DNA of 64,000 nucleotides from Pantoea trifolii (GCF_024506435.1 NZ_JANIET010000001.1:3410001-3474000), one strand, 5' to 3'. Positions 46,038 through 54,847 are shown, counted from the stretch's first letter. Numbers and translations: made by a program. Notes: generated by a model from the letters alone, not told the origin.

Positions 46038-49000
46038 ATGAAAACTGAGAATCAACTCGTGGGCAAACGCATTCTAAGCATGATGTTTCTGTTGGGGTTT
46101 TGCCTGTCGGCATGGAGTGCCACCACTCTAAAATTCACGCCGCGTTATGGACTGGTTTCCCCCGAAGTGACTTTGGATGCTGAAAGCCATCGCTGGCTAC
46201 AACGCCATCCAGTGCTGCGCGTTGGCGTGTGGAGCCACACGTTACCCCCCTACTCGGTTGAATTCGAAGAAAATACCTTTGAAGGTTTATCCGCCGATTA
46301 TCTGGCTATCATCGCGAAAACGCTGAATCGCCCCGTGGAAGTAAAGCGTTATAAGACCCGTATTGAACTGGTTAACGCGCTCAGTAACAAACAAGTAGAT
46401 TTAATCCCTTACTATCCGCAGGCCGCCAATCACGAGAGCAAACTGGCGCTGAGTACGCCCTATTCGCTGGCGCAGAGCGTGTTAATCAGCCGTCGCCAGG
46501 CAAAATTTGATCGTCAGTTAAACGACCGTCACTATCGCCTGATGTACTACGGTGACGACGAACTCAAGGCGTTGCTGCATAAACGCTATCCCAAAACGAT
46601 CCTGGAGCCTGCCTCACCGCCGCTTTGGGCGTATACGGATACCGCATTTAACGAAAACACCGTGTTCTGGAGTAACTCCGCCACGCAACGCTATCTGTCA
46701 CAGCGCGGCTTGCAGAACATCATTGAAGGGCATAGTACGCCTTACATTAATGATGTCGATGCACGCTTTGCCACCCGCGCCGATAACTCATCGCTCATTG
46801 ATGCCATCAATGAAATCCTCAAAAACATTCCTCTGCGCAACGCCGTACAGATCGCCGAAGCGTGGGGGCTGGATTATCAGTCCGTGGTGAAAAACCATCC
46901 GCTGGATCTTACTGAAGCGGAAGCCAACTGGCTGGAGCAGCACCGCGATATCACGGTGCATTACGATCCTACACATCTGCCTTTCACTTTTCTGGATGGC
47001 AAACAGCGCGTCGCCGGATTAAGCGTTGATCTACTAAATCTTATCTCGCAGCGTACTGGGATCCGCTTTCATTACAATGAGATACACAGATTAAGTGCCA
47101 TGCGTGATGCGCTGGTGAGTCAACGTAATTCTCTGATTGTCGTGAGTGACGGCGCGTCAAAACAGAATCCTCAGATTCAATACACGCGTTCATACCTCTA
47201 TTCGCCGTGGGTGGTGATGACGCGCAGCGACAGTAACTGGCGCAGTTTCGATGAGATGGCGGGCAAGCGTATTGGCATCTACGAGCGCTCATACTATCGC
47301 TTCGATTTACGCCGTCGCTGGCCTGAAATCGATTTTAATGAAAATGCCGTTTCTATTGATTCACTCGGACAGCTGCAGGATAAGCAGGTTGATGGCTTTA
47401 TCGTGCCCTATGAATCCGCGCAGTATTTGCTGAATAACCACTTCAACGATCGCTTCAAAGTGGCTTTTGTCGCGCCGTTGCCGATGTTTCGCATGGCGAT
47501 AGCAACCAACGTTGCTGATGAACATCTGAACGCGATCCTGAATAAAGCGTTATCCGATATTCCCCAGCCCACCATGCAGTCGCTGATGGAACGCTGGATC
47601 AAGTACACGCCGCCCGCCACCAGCACGTCCTGGCAGAGCTATCGCAGTTACGTGCTACGCATTATCGGCGTGGCTGGCATATGCCTGTTGTTCTTCTTAT
47701 GGCGTAATCATTTACTGAAGTCGTCACTATCGAAGCAGCGTCAGCATGAGCGCGAAATAAGCAGCCAGCTGCATTACATCGAAACGCTACTGGAGGATGT
47801 GCGTAAAGCCAAGCGCGCGGCGCTGCGCTCAAGCGAGGCCAAAAGTACTTTCCTTTCACATATGAGCCACGAAATTCGCACGCCGCTGGCGGCGCTGATT
47901 GGCCTGCTGGAAATCGAACACCTGGGTCAAAGCGACGAACCGCAGCGCCAGAAGAATATCGATTTGGCGTGGGAATCCTCACGCTCGTTACTCTCGCTGG
48001 TAGGCGATATTCTCGACCTGGCAAAAATCGAATCCGGTCATTTCAGCATTCGTCATGTACCGATGTCGCTGAGTGACGTGGTGCACGATACCGAAGCACT
48101 GTTCCGTCAGGTAGCACATAACAAAGGGCTATCGCTCAATGTGATGCTGGAAATTGATCAGGACTGCGTGCTGTTTGATCCGGTGGCGTTAAAGCAAATT
48201 CTCGCCAATTTAGTGAGTAACGCCATCAAGTTCACCGCTCAGGGTGAAGTCGAGGTGGCGTTGTATCAGGCCGATCCCAGCAAGCCCGAATACGTATTGG
48301 AAGTGTGTGACAGCGGCATTGGCCTGACGCCTGAACAGCAGAAAGCCATTTTCGACCCCTTTATTCAGGTTGAACAAAGTACTAATCGCGTTAGCGGCAC
48401 CGGGCTAGGTCTCAATATTTGTCGCCGCCTGGCGGTGATGCTGGGAACCGAACTGCACGTTGAGAGCGAGCCCGATGCCGGCAGCGTATTTATGCTGCGC
48501 TTCACTGCCCAACCTGCCGCTGTGCTGGAGACCGAAAGCCAGCATCCGCCGCTGGAGGAGCTGGCACAGATTTCGTTACGCATGCTCATTGTTGACGATA
48601 ACGCCACCAATCGTCTGTTGCTTGCACAGCAATTGCGCTATGCCGGACACCACGTTCTGGTGGCTGATGGTGGTGAAACGGCGCTGACGCTGTGGCGAGA
48701 ACACGAGATTGATCGTGTCATTACCGATTGCAATATGCCCGGCATGGATGGCTTCGAGTTTACCCGCCAGCTACGCATCGAAGAGAAATTACTCAATCGC
48801 CGCGCAGTACCGATTTATGGCCTGACGGCGATGGCGGAAGAGCGTGTCGCGCAGCTTGCCACACAAGCAGGTATGGATGGTTGTCTGTTTAAACCGCTGG
48901 AGCGCACGCAGCTGCTTAAAGTGTTAACCGGAGCGCCAACCAACCAGATACGTTCTGACACGTTACTCACGCTGGAAAACCTGGCCGCCAACGATCCGCA

Positions 49001-49310
49001 AGCCTGGTGCGATCTGGTGACAACAGCCCGACAGCAAAATGCACGCGATCTGGCTCAGTTGCAGCAGGCTGTAGCGGAGACGAATTTCGCCAGCGCGCGC
49101 CATGCGGCACATCAACTGCTGGGCAGCGCAAAATTGCTGCGCGCCGAGGCATTACAACGCAGTTGCCTTGCGGCGGAGCAAGCTGCAGAGCAACAAGATG
49201 GTGCATGCTTAGCGCAACAATTGCCAGGCGTGATCGCTGCTGTCGCTGAATTGGAAAAACTGTTCCAGAACGCACTCGAAAATACCCCCATTAATGAGGT
49301 GAACCCATGA
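46038..49310 (+). CDS. BvgS/EvgS-type hybrid sensor histidine kinase
   Basis: A 1090-residue inner-membrane sensor. A signal segment (MMFLLGFCLSAWSA) is followed by two periplasmic Venus-flytrap SBP_bac_3 domains (about residues 45-290 and 300-545), a membrane helix near 555-575, then HisKA with His611 in SHMSHEIRTPLAALIG, HATPase (NLVSNAIKFTAQGE, GTGLGLNICRRL), a receiver with Asp897 (VITDCNMPGMDGF), and a C-terminal Hpt domain with His1025 (AAHQLLGSAKLL). All phosphorelay residues are present. It overlaps the response regulator gene by four bases. Unlike E. coli evgAS and Bordetella bvgAS, the kinase gene comes first here. The ligand is unknown. Confidence 0.93.
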   Translation: MKTENQLVGKRILSMMFLLGFCLSAWSATTLKFTPRYGLVSPEVTLDAESHRWLQRHPVLRVGVWSHTLPPYSVEFEENTFEGLSADYLAIIAKTLNRPVEVKRYKTRIELVNALSNKQVDLIPYYPQAANHESKLALSTPYSLAQSVLISRRQAKFDRQLNDRHYRLMYYGDDELKALLHKRYPKTILEPASPPLWAYTDTAFNENTVFWSNSATQRYLSQRGLQNIIEGHSTPYINDVDARFATRADNSSLIDAINEILKNIPLRNAVQIAEAWGLDYQSVVKNHPLDLTEAEANWLEQHRDITVHYDPTHLPFTFLDGKQRVAGLSVDLLNLISQRTGIRFHYNEIHRLSAMRDALVSQRNSLIVVSDGASKQNPQIQYTRSYLYSPWVVMTRSDSNWRSFDEMAGKRIGIYERSYYRFDLRRRWPEIDFNENAVSIDSLGQLQDKQVDGFIVPYESAQYLLNNHFNDRFKVAFVAPLPMFRMAIATNVADEHLNAILNKALSDIPQPTMQSLMERWIKYTPPATSTSWQSYRSYVLRIIGVAGICLLFFLWRNHLLKSSLSKQRQHEREISSQLHYIETLLEDVRKAKRAALRSSEAKSTFLSHMSHEIRTPLAALIGLLEIEHLGQSDEPQRQKNIDLAWESSRSLLSLVGDILDLAKIESGHFSIRHVPMSLSDVVHDTEALFRQVAHNKGLSLNVMLEIDQDCVLFDPVALKQILANLVSNAIKFTAQGEVEVALYQADPSKPEYVLEVCDSGIGLTPEQQKAIFDPFIQVEQSTNRVSGTGLGLNICRRLAVMLGTELHVESEPDAGSVFMLRFTAQPAAVLETESQHPPLEELAQISLRMLIVDDNATNRLLLAQQLRYAGHHVLVADGGETALTLWREHEIDRVITDCNMPGMDGFEFTRQLRIEEKLLNRRAVPIYGLTAMAEERVAQLATQAGMDGCLFKPLERTQLLKVLTGAPTNQIRSDTLLTLENLAANDPQAWCDLVTTARQQNARDLAQLQQAVAETNFASARHAAHQLLGSAKLLRAEALQRSCLAAEQAAEQQDGACLAQQLPGVIAAVAELEKLFQNALENTPINEVNP

Positions 49311-50017
49311 AAGATAGCGCCATTTGGCAAGTTGCCGTATTAGATGATCACCCGCTGATTGGTAAAGCGATCCAGTATCGATTAGCGCAAGAGCCCGAGT
49401 TGGCGTTGGTCGGCGCTTTCGCGCAGCGCCAACAGTTGATGACTTTCCTGCAGCGCAATGCTGTGGATGTGTTAGTGCTGGATTACATCCTCGGCGATGA
49501 TGAACTGGATGGCTTACAGATGGTGAAACAGCTGCGAATGCGCTATCCGCAACTTAAAATCCTCATCTCTTCCGCTGTCGAAAAACCGGCGATTGTGCAG
49601 CTGTTGTTGAAAGCCGGTGTGCAGGGTTTTGTTGGTAAAAGCGAAGATCAGGAAGTGTTGATCAAAGCGCTACATCAGGTGTGCCGCAACAAACTTTTCC
49701 TCACGGCAGACATGCTGCTGGAGATGGACAAATTCAAGGAAAGCGACAAAGAGATGCACGATTATCTGCTGCCACGAGAGATGGGCGATGACATTACGCT
49801 GTTACTGCGCGAATTGAGCCCTCGCGAGATCGAAGTGATTCGCTGCTATCTGGATGGATTAAGCATCACGCAAATCGCCGGCAAATATGCACGCAGTCGT
49901 AAAACCATCAGCGGGCAAAAACAGACAGCCTTGCGCAAATTGGGTCTGCGATCCGATCTTGAATTATTTAAATACAAAGAGCATTTCAGCGGAATTGTGC
50001 TGAACCATAATGCTTAA
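49307..50017 (+). CDS. BvgA/EvgA-type response regulator (NarL family)
   Basis: A 236-residue protein with a receiver domain (phosphoacceptor Asp59 in VLVLDYILGDD, Lys in VGKSEDQE) and a LuxR-type helix-turn-helix (LSPREIEVIRCYLDGLSITQIAGKYARSRKTISGQKQTALRKLGL). The ATG overlaps the kinase stop (ATGA). It is expected to receive phosphate from the Hpt of the kinase and to bind DNA as a dimer; its targets are not known. Confidence 0.93.
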   Translation: MKDSAIWQVAVLDDHPLIGKAIQYRLAQEPELALVGAFAQRQQLMTFLQRNAVDVLVLDYILGDDELDGLQMVKQLRMRYPQLKILISSAVEKPAIVQLLLKAGVQGFVGKSEDQEVLIKALHQVCRNKLFLTADMLLEMDKFKESDKEMHDYLLPREMGDDITLLLRELSPREIEVIRCYLDGLSITQIAGKYARSRKTISGQKQTALRKLGLRSDLELFKYKEHFSGIVLNHNA

Positions 50018-50082
50018 ATTGTGTTCTGTGACGCGGATCAAGGCTTATTCACCGCATCACACTGTCATGATGTTTACTAGAA

Positions 50083-50095
50083 TGGTAGTTTACCA
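50083..50095. promoter_or_regulatory. Possible GntR-family (UxuR/ExuR-like) operator upstream of uxuA
   Basis: TGGTA, GTT, TACCA: a perfect five-base inverted repeat, 34 bp before the uxuA ATG, of the TGGT...ACCA form bound by GntR/FadR-subfamily regulators. Confidence 0.4.
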
Positions 50096-50128
50096 GTCAT
50101 CACAGATACGATAACGGTGGATGACAGT

Positions 50129-51193
50129 ATGCAACTGACAATGCGTTGGTTTGGTCCGAAAGAAGATAAGGTTTCGCTGGAATATATTCGTCAGGTGCCG
50201 GGCGTGCGCGGCGTAGTGGGCGCGCTGTATGACGTGCCAGTGGGCGAAACCTGGCCGAAAGAGAAGATTAACGCGCTGGTTGAGCAGGTGCATGCCGCCG
50301 GGCTAACCGTGGAAGTGATCGAAAGCGTCAATATTCACGACGACATCAAAATCGGTTTGCCGAGCCGCGATCGATATATCGAAAATTATAAGCAGAGCAT
50401 CCGCAACCTGGCCGAGGTTGGCGTGAAGGTGATTTGCTACAACTTCATGCCGGTATTCGACTGGATGAAGACCGACATGAACTACGTGCTGCCGGATGGC
50501 TCGCTCACCATGGCGTTCGAGAAGAAAGGCATCGATAAGAGCCTCGACGAGGTGGTGCAGGAAGTGCTCGGCAACTCCAATGGTTTCGCCCTGCCGGGCT
50601 GGGAACCGGAACGTCTGGCAAAAGTGCAGGATCTGTTTGCCCAGTATAAAGATGTGGATGACGCGAAACTGCGCGAAAACCTCGCTTACTTTCTGAAAGC
50701 GGTGATCCCGGTATGTGAAGAAGTGGGCGTGAAGATGGCGATCCACCCGGACGATCCACCGTATTCGATCTTCGGCCTGCCGCGCGTGGTGAAGAACCGC
50801 GACGATCTCGACTGGATCTGTAACGTGGTCGATTCTGAGGCCAACGGCATCACGCTGTGTACCGGATCGATTGCCGAAGATCCGGGTAATGATGTGTACG
50901 CCATTCTGGCCGAATTCTCGCGCCGCAAACGCATTCCGTTTGCCCATGTACGTAACATCAAGATTATTCAGGATAAAGATTTCTACGAGTGCGCGCACCC
51001 AACGGAATACGGTTCGCTGGATATGTATAAAGTGCTGCAGTCGATGCATGACAACGGCTTCGATGGTTACATCCGCTCGGATCACGGTCGCTTTATCTGG
51101 GGTGAAACCGGTCGTCCGGGCTACGGTTTGTACGACCGCGCGCTGGGCACCACCTATCTGCTGGGATTGTGGGAAGCACTGGGTAAGCGTTAA
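50129..51193 (+). CDS. uxuA: Mannonate dehydratase, short (Bacillus-type) form
   Basis: UxuA dehydrates D-mannonate to 2-keto-3-deoxygluconate in glucuronate breakdown. The 354-residue protein matches the family: RWFGPKEDKVSLEYIRQVPGVRGVVGALYDVPVGETWP, YNFMPVFDWMKTDMNY, MAIHPDDPPYSIFGLPR, TLCTGS and RSDHGRFIWGE. It is shorter than the 394-residue E. coli enzyme and closer to the 359-residue Bacillus form (compared from memory). ATG 50129 follows GGTGG; a GTG at 50117 is also in frame. No uxuB or other hexuronate gene is beside it, so transfer is possible. Confidence 0.9.
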   Translation: MQLTMRWFGPKEDKVSLEYIRQVPGVRGVVGALYDVPVGETWPKEKINALVEQVHAAGLTVEVIESVNIHDDIKIGLPSRDRYIENYKQSIRNLAEVGVKVICYNFMPVFDWMKTDMNYVLPDGSLTMAFEKKGIDKSLDEVVQEVLGNSNGFALPGWEPERLAKVQDLFAQYKDVDDAKLRENLAYFLKAVIPVCEEVGVKMAIHPDDPPYSIFGLPRVVKNRDDLDWICNVVDSEANGITLCTGSIAEDPGNDVYAILAEFSRRKRIPFAHVRNIKIIQDKDFYECAHPTEYGSLDMYKVLQSMHDNGFDGYIRSDHGRFIWGETGRPGYGLYDRALGTTYLLGLWEALGKR

Positions 51194-51202
51194 ATTTGGC
51201 CA

Positions 51203-51251
51203 GATGCGCATAAATGCGCCGTCGTAAGGTCGCCATTCATGAATGGCGACC
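51203..51251. repeat. Two adjacent REP units after uxuA
   Basis: A degenerate unit at 51203-51220 (GCGCAT, AA, ATGCGC) is followed by a long unit at 51228-51251 whose 12-base arms meet in CATG, starting GGTCGCCATTCA; the centre is extended by four bases. A GTAAG foot precedes the second. Confidence 0.7.
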
Positions 51252-51357
51252 TTTTCACATTGAGCTCAGCGCCAGCGGGCGTGCACCCAGCTATCGCGAA
51301 AGTCTCTGGCACACTTTCGATCAGATCCTGCGCGCTATCGTTGTCGTATTATATGAA

Positions 51358-51377
51358 GGTGCGCATGAATGCGCACC
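51358..51377. repeat. REP unit, variant arms GGTGCGCAT
   Basis: GGTGCGCATGAATGCGCACC, perfect arms, followed by CTACG. Both arms carry the paired changes relative to the main type. Confidence 0.85.
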
Positions 51378-51433
51378 CTACGAAAACCTGTCCAAACGAT
51401 CGTTTTACGCATAACTGACGTGCATCAGAAAAC

Positions 51434-52696
51434 CTATTGCCAGGCTTTAAACAACAAACTGGCATTCACGCCGCCAAAGCCAAAACCGTTGGAGAGCGCA
51501 TAGGTCATCGCCGTCGGCTGTGGTTTCAGCGCCACCAAATTCAGGCCAGCAGCCGCTTCATCCGGATGCTGCAGATTCAGCGTCGGCGGCGCAACCTGAT
51601 CGCGCAGCGCCAGAATCGAGAAGATCGCTTCCACGCCGCCCGCTGCACCAAGCAAATGTCCGGTGGCCGATTTGGTGGAGGTAATCGCCACCTTGCTGCC
51701 AGCGAACAGCGCGCTAATTGCGGCCAACTCGCCCTTGTCGCCAACCGGCGTCGACGTGGCATGCGCATTGATATGCTGCACCTCGCGCGCGGTAATACCC
51801 GCCTGCGCCAGCGCGGTTTCCATCGCCCGACGCGCGCCCTCACCATTTTCCGGACCGGCGGTGAGATGGTAAGCATCCGCGCTGGTGCCGTAGCCCACCA
51901 GCTCCGCCAGCGGTGTCGCGCCGCGCGCCTGCGCATGTTCCAGCGATTCAATCACCAGCAATCCCGCGCCCTCGCCCATTACAAAGCCGTCGCGGTCGCG
52001 ATCGAACGGACGCGAAGCCTGCTCGGGACGATCGTTAAAGCCGCCCGACATTGCTTTCGCCGCCGCAAATCCGGCCAGGCTCACGCGATGGATCGCCGCT
52101 TCAGTGCCGCCGCACAGCGCGATATCCGCTTCGCCGCTGCGAATCATTCGTGCCGCATCACCAATCGCCTGCGCACCCGCCGCGCAAGCCGTCACCGGCG
52201 CGCCAATCGGCCCACGAAAACCGTGCGCAATCGAAACGTGTCCGGCCGCCAGATTGGCGAGGAACGAAGGAATGGTAAACGGCGACAGACGGCGCGGCCC
52301 ACGCGCGGCGGTGGTTTCGACCGCGTTGGCGATCTCATTAAACCCGCCGATGCCGGTGGCGATCACCGTGGCGGTGCGCTGCTGCTGCGCGTTGTCCTGC
52401 GGGTACCAGTTAGCTTGCGTCAGCGCTTCATGCGCCGCCACCAGCGCGAACTCAATAAAGCGATCCATCTTCTTACGATCTTTGGCGGCAATAATGCCGT
52501 CGGGATTGAAACCGTGCAGCGCATCCTGCTCCAGCGTCGGCACCTGTCCCGCCACTTTGCAGGCGATGTCTTGCACCATTTCCGCTGGCAAGGCGCTGAT
52601 GCCCGATTTTCCCGCCAGCAGCGCCTGCCAAACCGCTTCCGTGCCGCATCCCAGCGGCGATACCAGCCCCATGCCGGTAATGACAATTCGTTTCAT
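51434..52696 (-). CDS. Beta-ketoacyl-ACP synthase II-like protein (orphan)
   Basis: A 420-residue thiolase-fold condensing enzyme. The Cys-His-His triad is intact: Cys in VTACAAGAQAIGDA, His in INAHATSTPVGD, His in KSATGHLLGAAGG; it also has GFGGVNAS near the end. It is the KAS-II/FabF type. No ACP, malonyl-transferase or reductase gene is adjacent, and the normal fabF lies with fabD-fabG-acpP, so this is an extra copy, perhaps for a special lipid or secondary product (inference). ATG 52694-52696 follows AGGAGTTAA. The HxlR regulator is 35 bp upstream in the same direction. Confidence 0.9.
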   Translation of the reverse strand: MKRIVITGMGLVSPLGCGTEAVWQALLAGKSGISALPAEMVQDIACKVAGQVPTLEQDALHGFNPDGIIAAKDRKKMDRFIEFALVAAHEALTQANWYPQDNAQQQRTATVIATGIGGFNEIANAVETTAARGPRRLSPFTIPSFLANLAAGHVSIAHGFRGPIGAPVTACAAGAQAIGDAARMIRSGEADIALCGGTEAAIHRVSLAGFAAAKAMSGGFNDRPEQASRPFDRDRDGFVMGEGAGLLVIESLEHAQARGATPLAELVGYGTSADAYHLTAGPENGEGARRAMETALAQAGITAREVQHINAHATSTPVGDKGELAAISALFAGSKVAITSTKSATGHLLGAAGGVEAIFSILALRDQVAPPTLNLQHPDEAAAGLNLVALKPQPTAMTYALSNGFGFGGVNASLLFKAWQ

Positions 52697-52731
52697 CTTT
52701 AACTCCTTCATCTGCAGGTGCTCGTTGCACG

Positions 52732-53274
52732 TCAGCGTGATGATTGCAGCGCCGGCGGCGCAAATTTTTGGGTGCTATCTCCAGCGCGTTTTTTCTGCAG
52801 ATAATCATGGCGATAGTGCATCATCGGCTCCGCTGCCGGGCCGGGCACCATCTGATATTTATCCAGCGTCAGCGGCTGTCCGTTTTCGCTATCAACCAGT
52901 TGCATCTTCACCGGACGCTGCGTGGCGGTTTCCACCAGCTGCATCTGACGACCTTCCGGCGAGAAATGGGTGTTGCCCCACTCGGCGAGCGCCAGAATCA
53001 CGCCGCGAAAATCGCGGCCTACAGCCGTCAGGTGATATTCAAAGCGTGCCGGGCTGGTGCTGTAACACACCTTCTCCAGCAAACCATCGTCCACCAGCGC
53101 TTTCAGCCGCCGCGACAAGATGTTGGGCGCCACGCCGCTGCTTTTCTGGAATTCATCGAAGCGGGTAAAACCGGCCAGCGCGTCGCGCATGATCAGCATG
53201 CTCCAGCCATCGCCAATGCGCCCAAGGCTGCGCGCGATGGGACAAGGCATGTTGTTGAGCGGTTGGTTTTTCAT
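52732..53274 (-). CDS. HxlR family regulator
   Basis: A 180-residue HxlR-type winged-helix protein with a C-terminal extension of about 70 residues beyond the domain. The core is MPCPIARSLGRIGDGWSMLIMRDALAGFTRFDEFQKSSGVAPNILSRRLKALVDDGLLEK, with Cys11, then ARFEYHLTAVGRDF. It lies just upstream of the KAS-II gene and may co-transcribe with it, as regulator and target. A near-perfect 35-bp palindrome lies 48 bp before its start codon. Confidence 0.9.
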   Translation of the reverse strand: MKNQPLNNMPCPIARSLGRIGDGWSMLIMRDALAGFTRFDEFQKSSGVAPNILSRRLKALVDDGLLEKVCYSTSPARFEYHLTAVGRDFRGVILALAEWGNTHFSPEGRQMQLVETATQRPVKMQLVDSENGQPLTLDKYQMVPGPAAEPMMHYRHDYLQKKRAGDSTQKFAPPALQSSR

Positions 53275-53321
53275 GACTGGGTATCCGACATCGGTATGAT
53301 GGCGGATACTGTTGCAGAGTG

Positions 53322-53356
53322 ACTTTCATTTTGCAAGTAACTTGCAGAATGAAAGT
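53322..53356. promoter_or_regulatory. 35-bp near-perfect palindrome upstream of HxlR gene
   Basis: Left arm ACTTTCATTTTGCAAGT (53322-53338), one central base, right arm ACTTGCAGAATGAAAGT (53340-53356): 16 of 17 positions pair. Its position 48 bp upstream of the regulator gene suggests the autoregulatory operator. Confidence 0.7.
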
Positions 53357-53376
53357 TTATAGCGAGCATAAAAAAA

Positions 53377-53396
53377 GGTGCGCATGAATGCGCACC
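53377..53396. repeat. REP unit, variant arms GGTGCGCAT
   Basis: GGTGCGCATGAATGCGCACC, followed by TTACAGG. It lies next to the unit at 53413. Confidence 0.85.
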
Positions 53397-53412
53397 TTAC
53401 AGGGTTTCGTAG

Positions 53413-53432
53413 GGTCGCCATTCATGGCGACC
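53413..53432. repeat. REP unit, GGTCGCCAT family
   Basis: GTAG foot at 53409-53412, then GGTCGCCATTCATGGCGACC, perfect arms. It sits downstream of the last permease gene of the transport operon. Confidence 0.85.
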
Positions 53433-53437
53433 TGGCT

Positions 53438-54130
53438 TTACGTCCGCACCCGCAACCTCGCCTCGATCTTGTCGGCGATCTTGGTCACCACATAGGCAAT
53501 CACCATGTAAAACACCACCGCCACCAGGAAGGCTTCGAGGTAATAGAAATTCAGCGCCGCCGTCAGCTGCGCTTGGGCAAAGATATCCACCACTTCAATG
53601 GCAAACGCCAACGACAACGCTTTCATGATCACCATAAAGGCGTTGGCCAGATCGGGAATCGCCGCCACGATAATCTGCGGGAACATCACGCGGCGGAACA
53701 GCTGACCGCCGCTGTAACCCAGCGACAGCGCCGCATCCGATTGTCCGCTATCAAACGAGTTAAGTGCGCCCTTCCACACTTCCGCCTGAAACGCCGCGAC
53801 GCAGGCACTCAAGGCGACGATGATGATCACCCAATTCGGCAGTGAGTGCGCATTCACTTTCACGCCAATTATTGTGGCGACGAAGTCCAGCGCCGGCGGC
53901 AAACCGTAATAGGCGAGGAAAATCACCACCACCATCGGCACGCCTTTGAAGGCAATCTTGTACGCGATCACCAACTGGCGCAGCACTGGAATGCGGCGAT
54001 GTTCAATAAAGGCAAACAGCCCGCCGAGCAGCGTCGAGCAGATAAACACCGTCACCGCCATCAGCAGCGTCACCGGCACCGCATCGAGAATGCTCCAGAA
54101 GTCCGGCAGCAAAACCTCAAGATCAAACAT
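53438..54130 (-). CDS. Polar amino-acid ABC transporter permease (last gene of operon)
   Basis: A 230-residue HisM/GlnP-type permease with about five membrane helices; VPVTLLMAVTVFICSTLLGGLFAF at the start and the EAA-like loop SDAALSLGYSGGQLFRRVMFPQI are typical. It pairs with the permease at 54146, and the operon also encodes a binding protein and ATPase. The family carries polar amino acids and related compounds; the substrate here is unknown. It lies 15 bp after the preceding gene. Confidence 0.9.
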   Translation of the reverse strand: MFDLEVLLPDFWSILDAVPVTLLMAVTVFICSTLLGGLFAFIEHRRIPVLRQLVIAYKIAFKGVPMVVVIFLAYYGLPPALDFVATIIGVKVNAHSLPNWVIIIVALSACVAAFQAEVWKGALNSFDSGQSDAALSLGYSGGQLFRRVMFPQIIVAAIPDLANAFMVIMKALSLAFAIEVVDIFAQAQLTAALNFYYLEAFLVAVVFYMVIAYVVTKIADKIEARLRVRT

Positions 54131-54145
54131 GGTTTCTCTCCCTTA

Positions 54146-54847
54146 TCAGACGCTGGTGAATTTGACGCGTGCAGCGGTTTTCGAGCTGTACTTCGCGTGA
54201 CGTTGTTCGAAGAAACGGATAATCAACCAGGCCACGCCGCACAGCAGCGAATAGAGCACCGCCAGCACCAGATAAGTGCCGAACTGATATTGGTTGTAGT
54301 CGCGTTCCATGATCAGATGCGCCGTCGCCATCACATCTGCCGCACCGATGTACATCACCAGCGCCACGTTATGAATCAGATAGATAATCGCATTGCCGTA
54401 GCCCGGCAGCGCATAGTGGACCGCTTGCGGACCGACAATGCGCAGCATTTTCTGGCGGAAGCTGTAGCCCATGCTGTCGGCGGCGTCATGCTGGCCGTTC
54501 TCCACGGCGAGAAACGCCGGGCGCATCACTTCCGACAGATAACCGCCGTGATACAGGCTCAGGCCAATCATCGCCGCGATATTGGCGGTGACAAAATCGC
54601 TGAAGCCAAACTGCTCGGCCACCAGCGGCAAGCCATAAAAAGCGACAAACAGCTGTAGCACCACCGGCACGCTGCGCGCGTACGAGACGTACAAATCGAC
54701 AAATTGGCTGATGACCGGGATGCGGCGCACGCGGAATACGGTGGCGATTAGCGCCAGGAAGAACCCGACGATCATCGCGACAAACATTATGCCAAGCGTC
54801 AACGGCAGTGCCGAGAGCAGCTCGGGAATCATCGAAGTCAGATTCAC
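54146..54847 (-). CDS. Polar amino-acid ABC transporter permease
   Basis: A 233-residue HisQ-type permease. It has N-terminal LPLTLGIMFVAMIVGFFLALIATVF, then YARSVPVVLQLFVAFYGLPLV and the EAA-type loop ADSMGYSFRQKMLRIVGPQA. It would form the heterodimeric channel with the neighbour at 53438. The gene follows the binding-protein gene by 67 bp. Confidence 0.9.
   Translation of the reverse strand: MNLTSMIPELLSALPLTLGIMFVAMIVGFFLALIATVFRVRRIPVISQFVDLYVSYARSVPVVLQLFVAFYGLPLVAEQFGFSDFVTANIAAMIGLSLYHGGYLSEVMRPAFLAVENGQHDAADSMGYSFRQKMLRIVGPQAVHYALPGYGNAIIYLIHNVALVMYIGAADVMATAHLIMERDYNQYQFGTYLVLAVLYSLLCGVAWLIIRFFEQRHAKYSSKTAARVKFTSV

Noticed and set aside
51437..52702. 421-residue plus-strand frame across the KAS-II gene
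   Set aside because: Arg/His/Gln-rich antisense shadow of an intact condensing enzyme with full catalytic triad.
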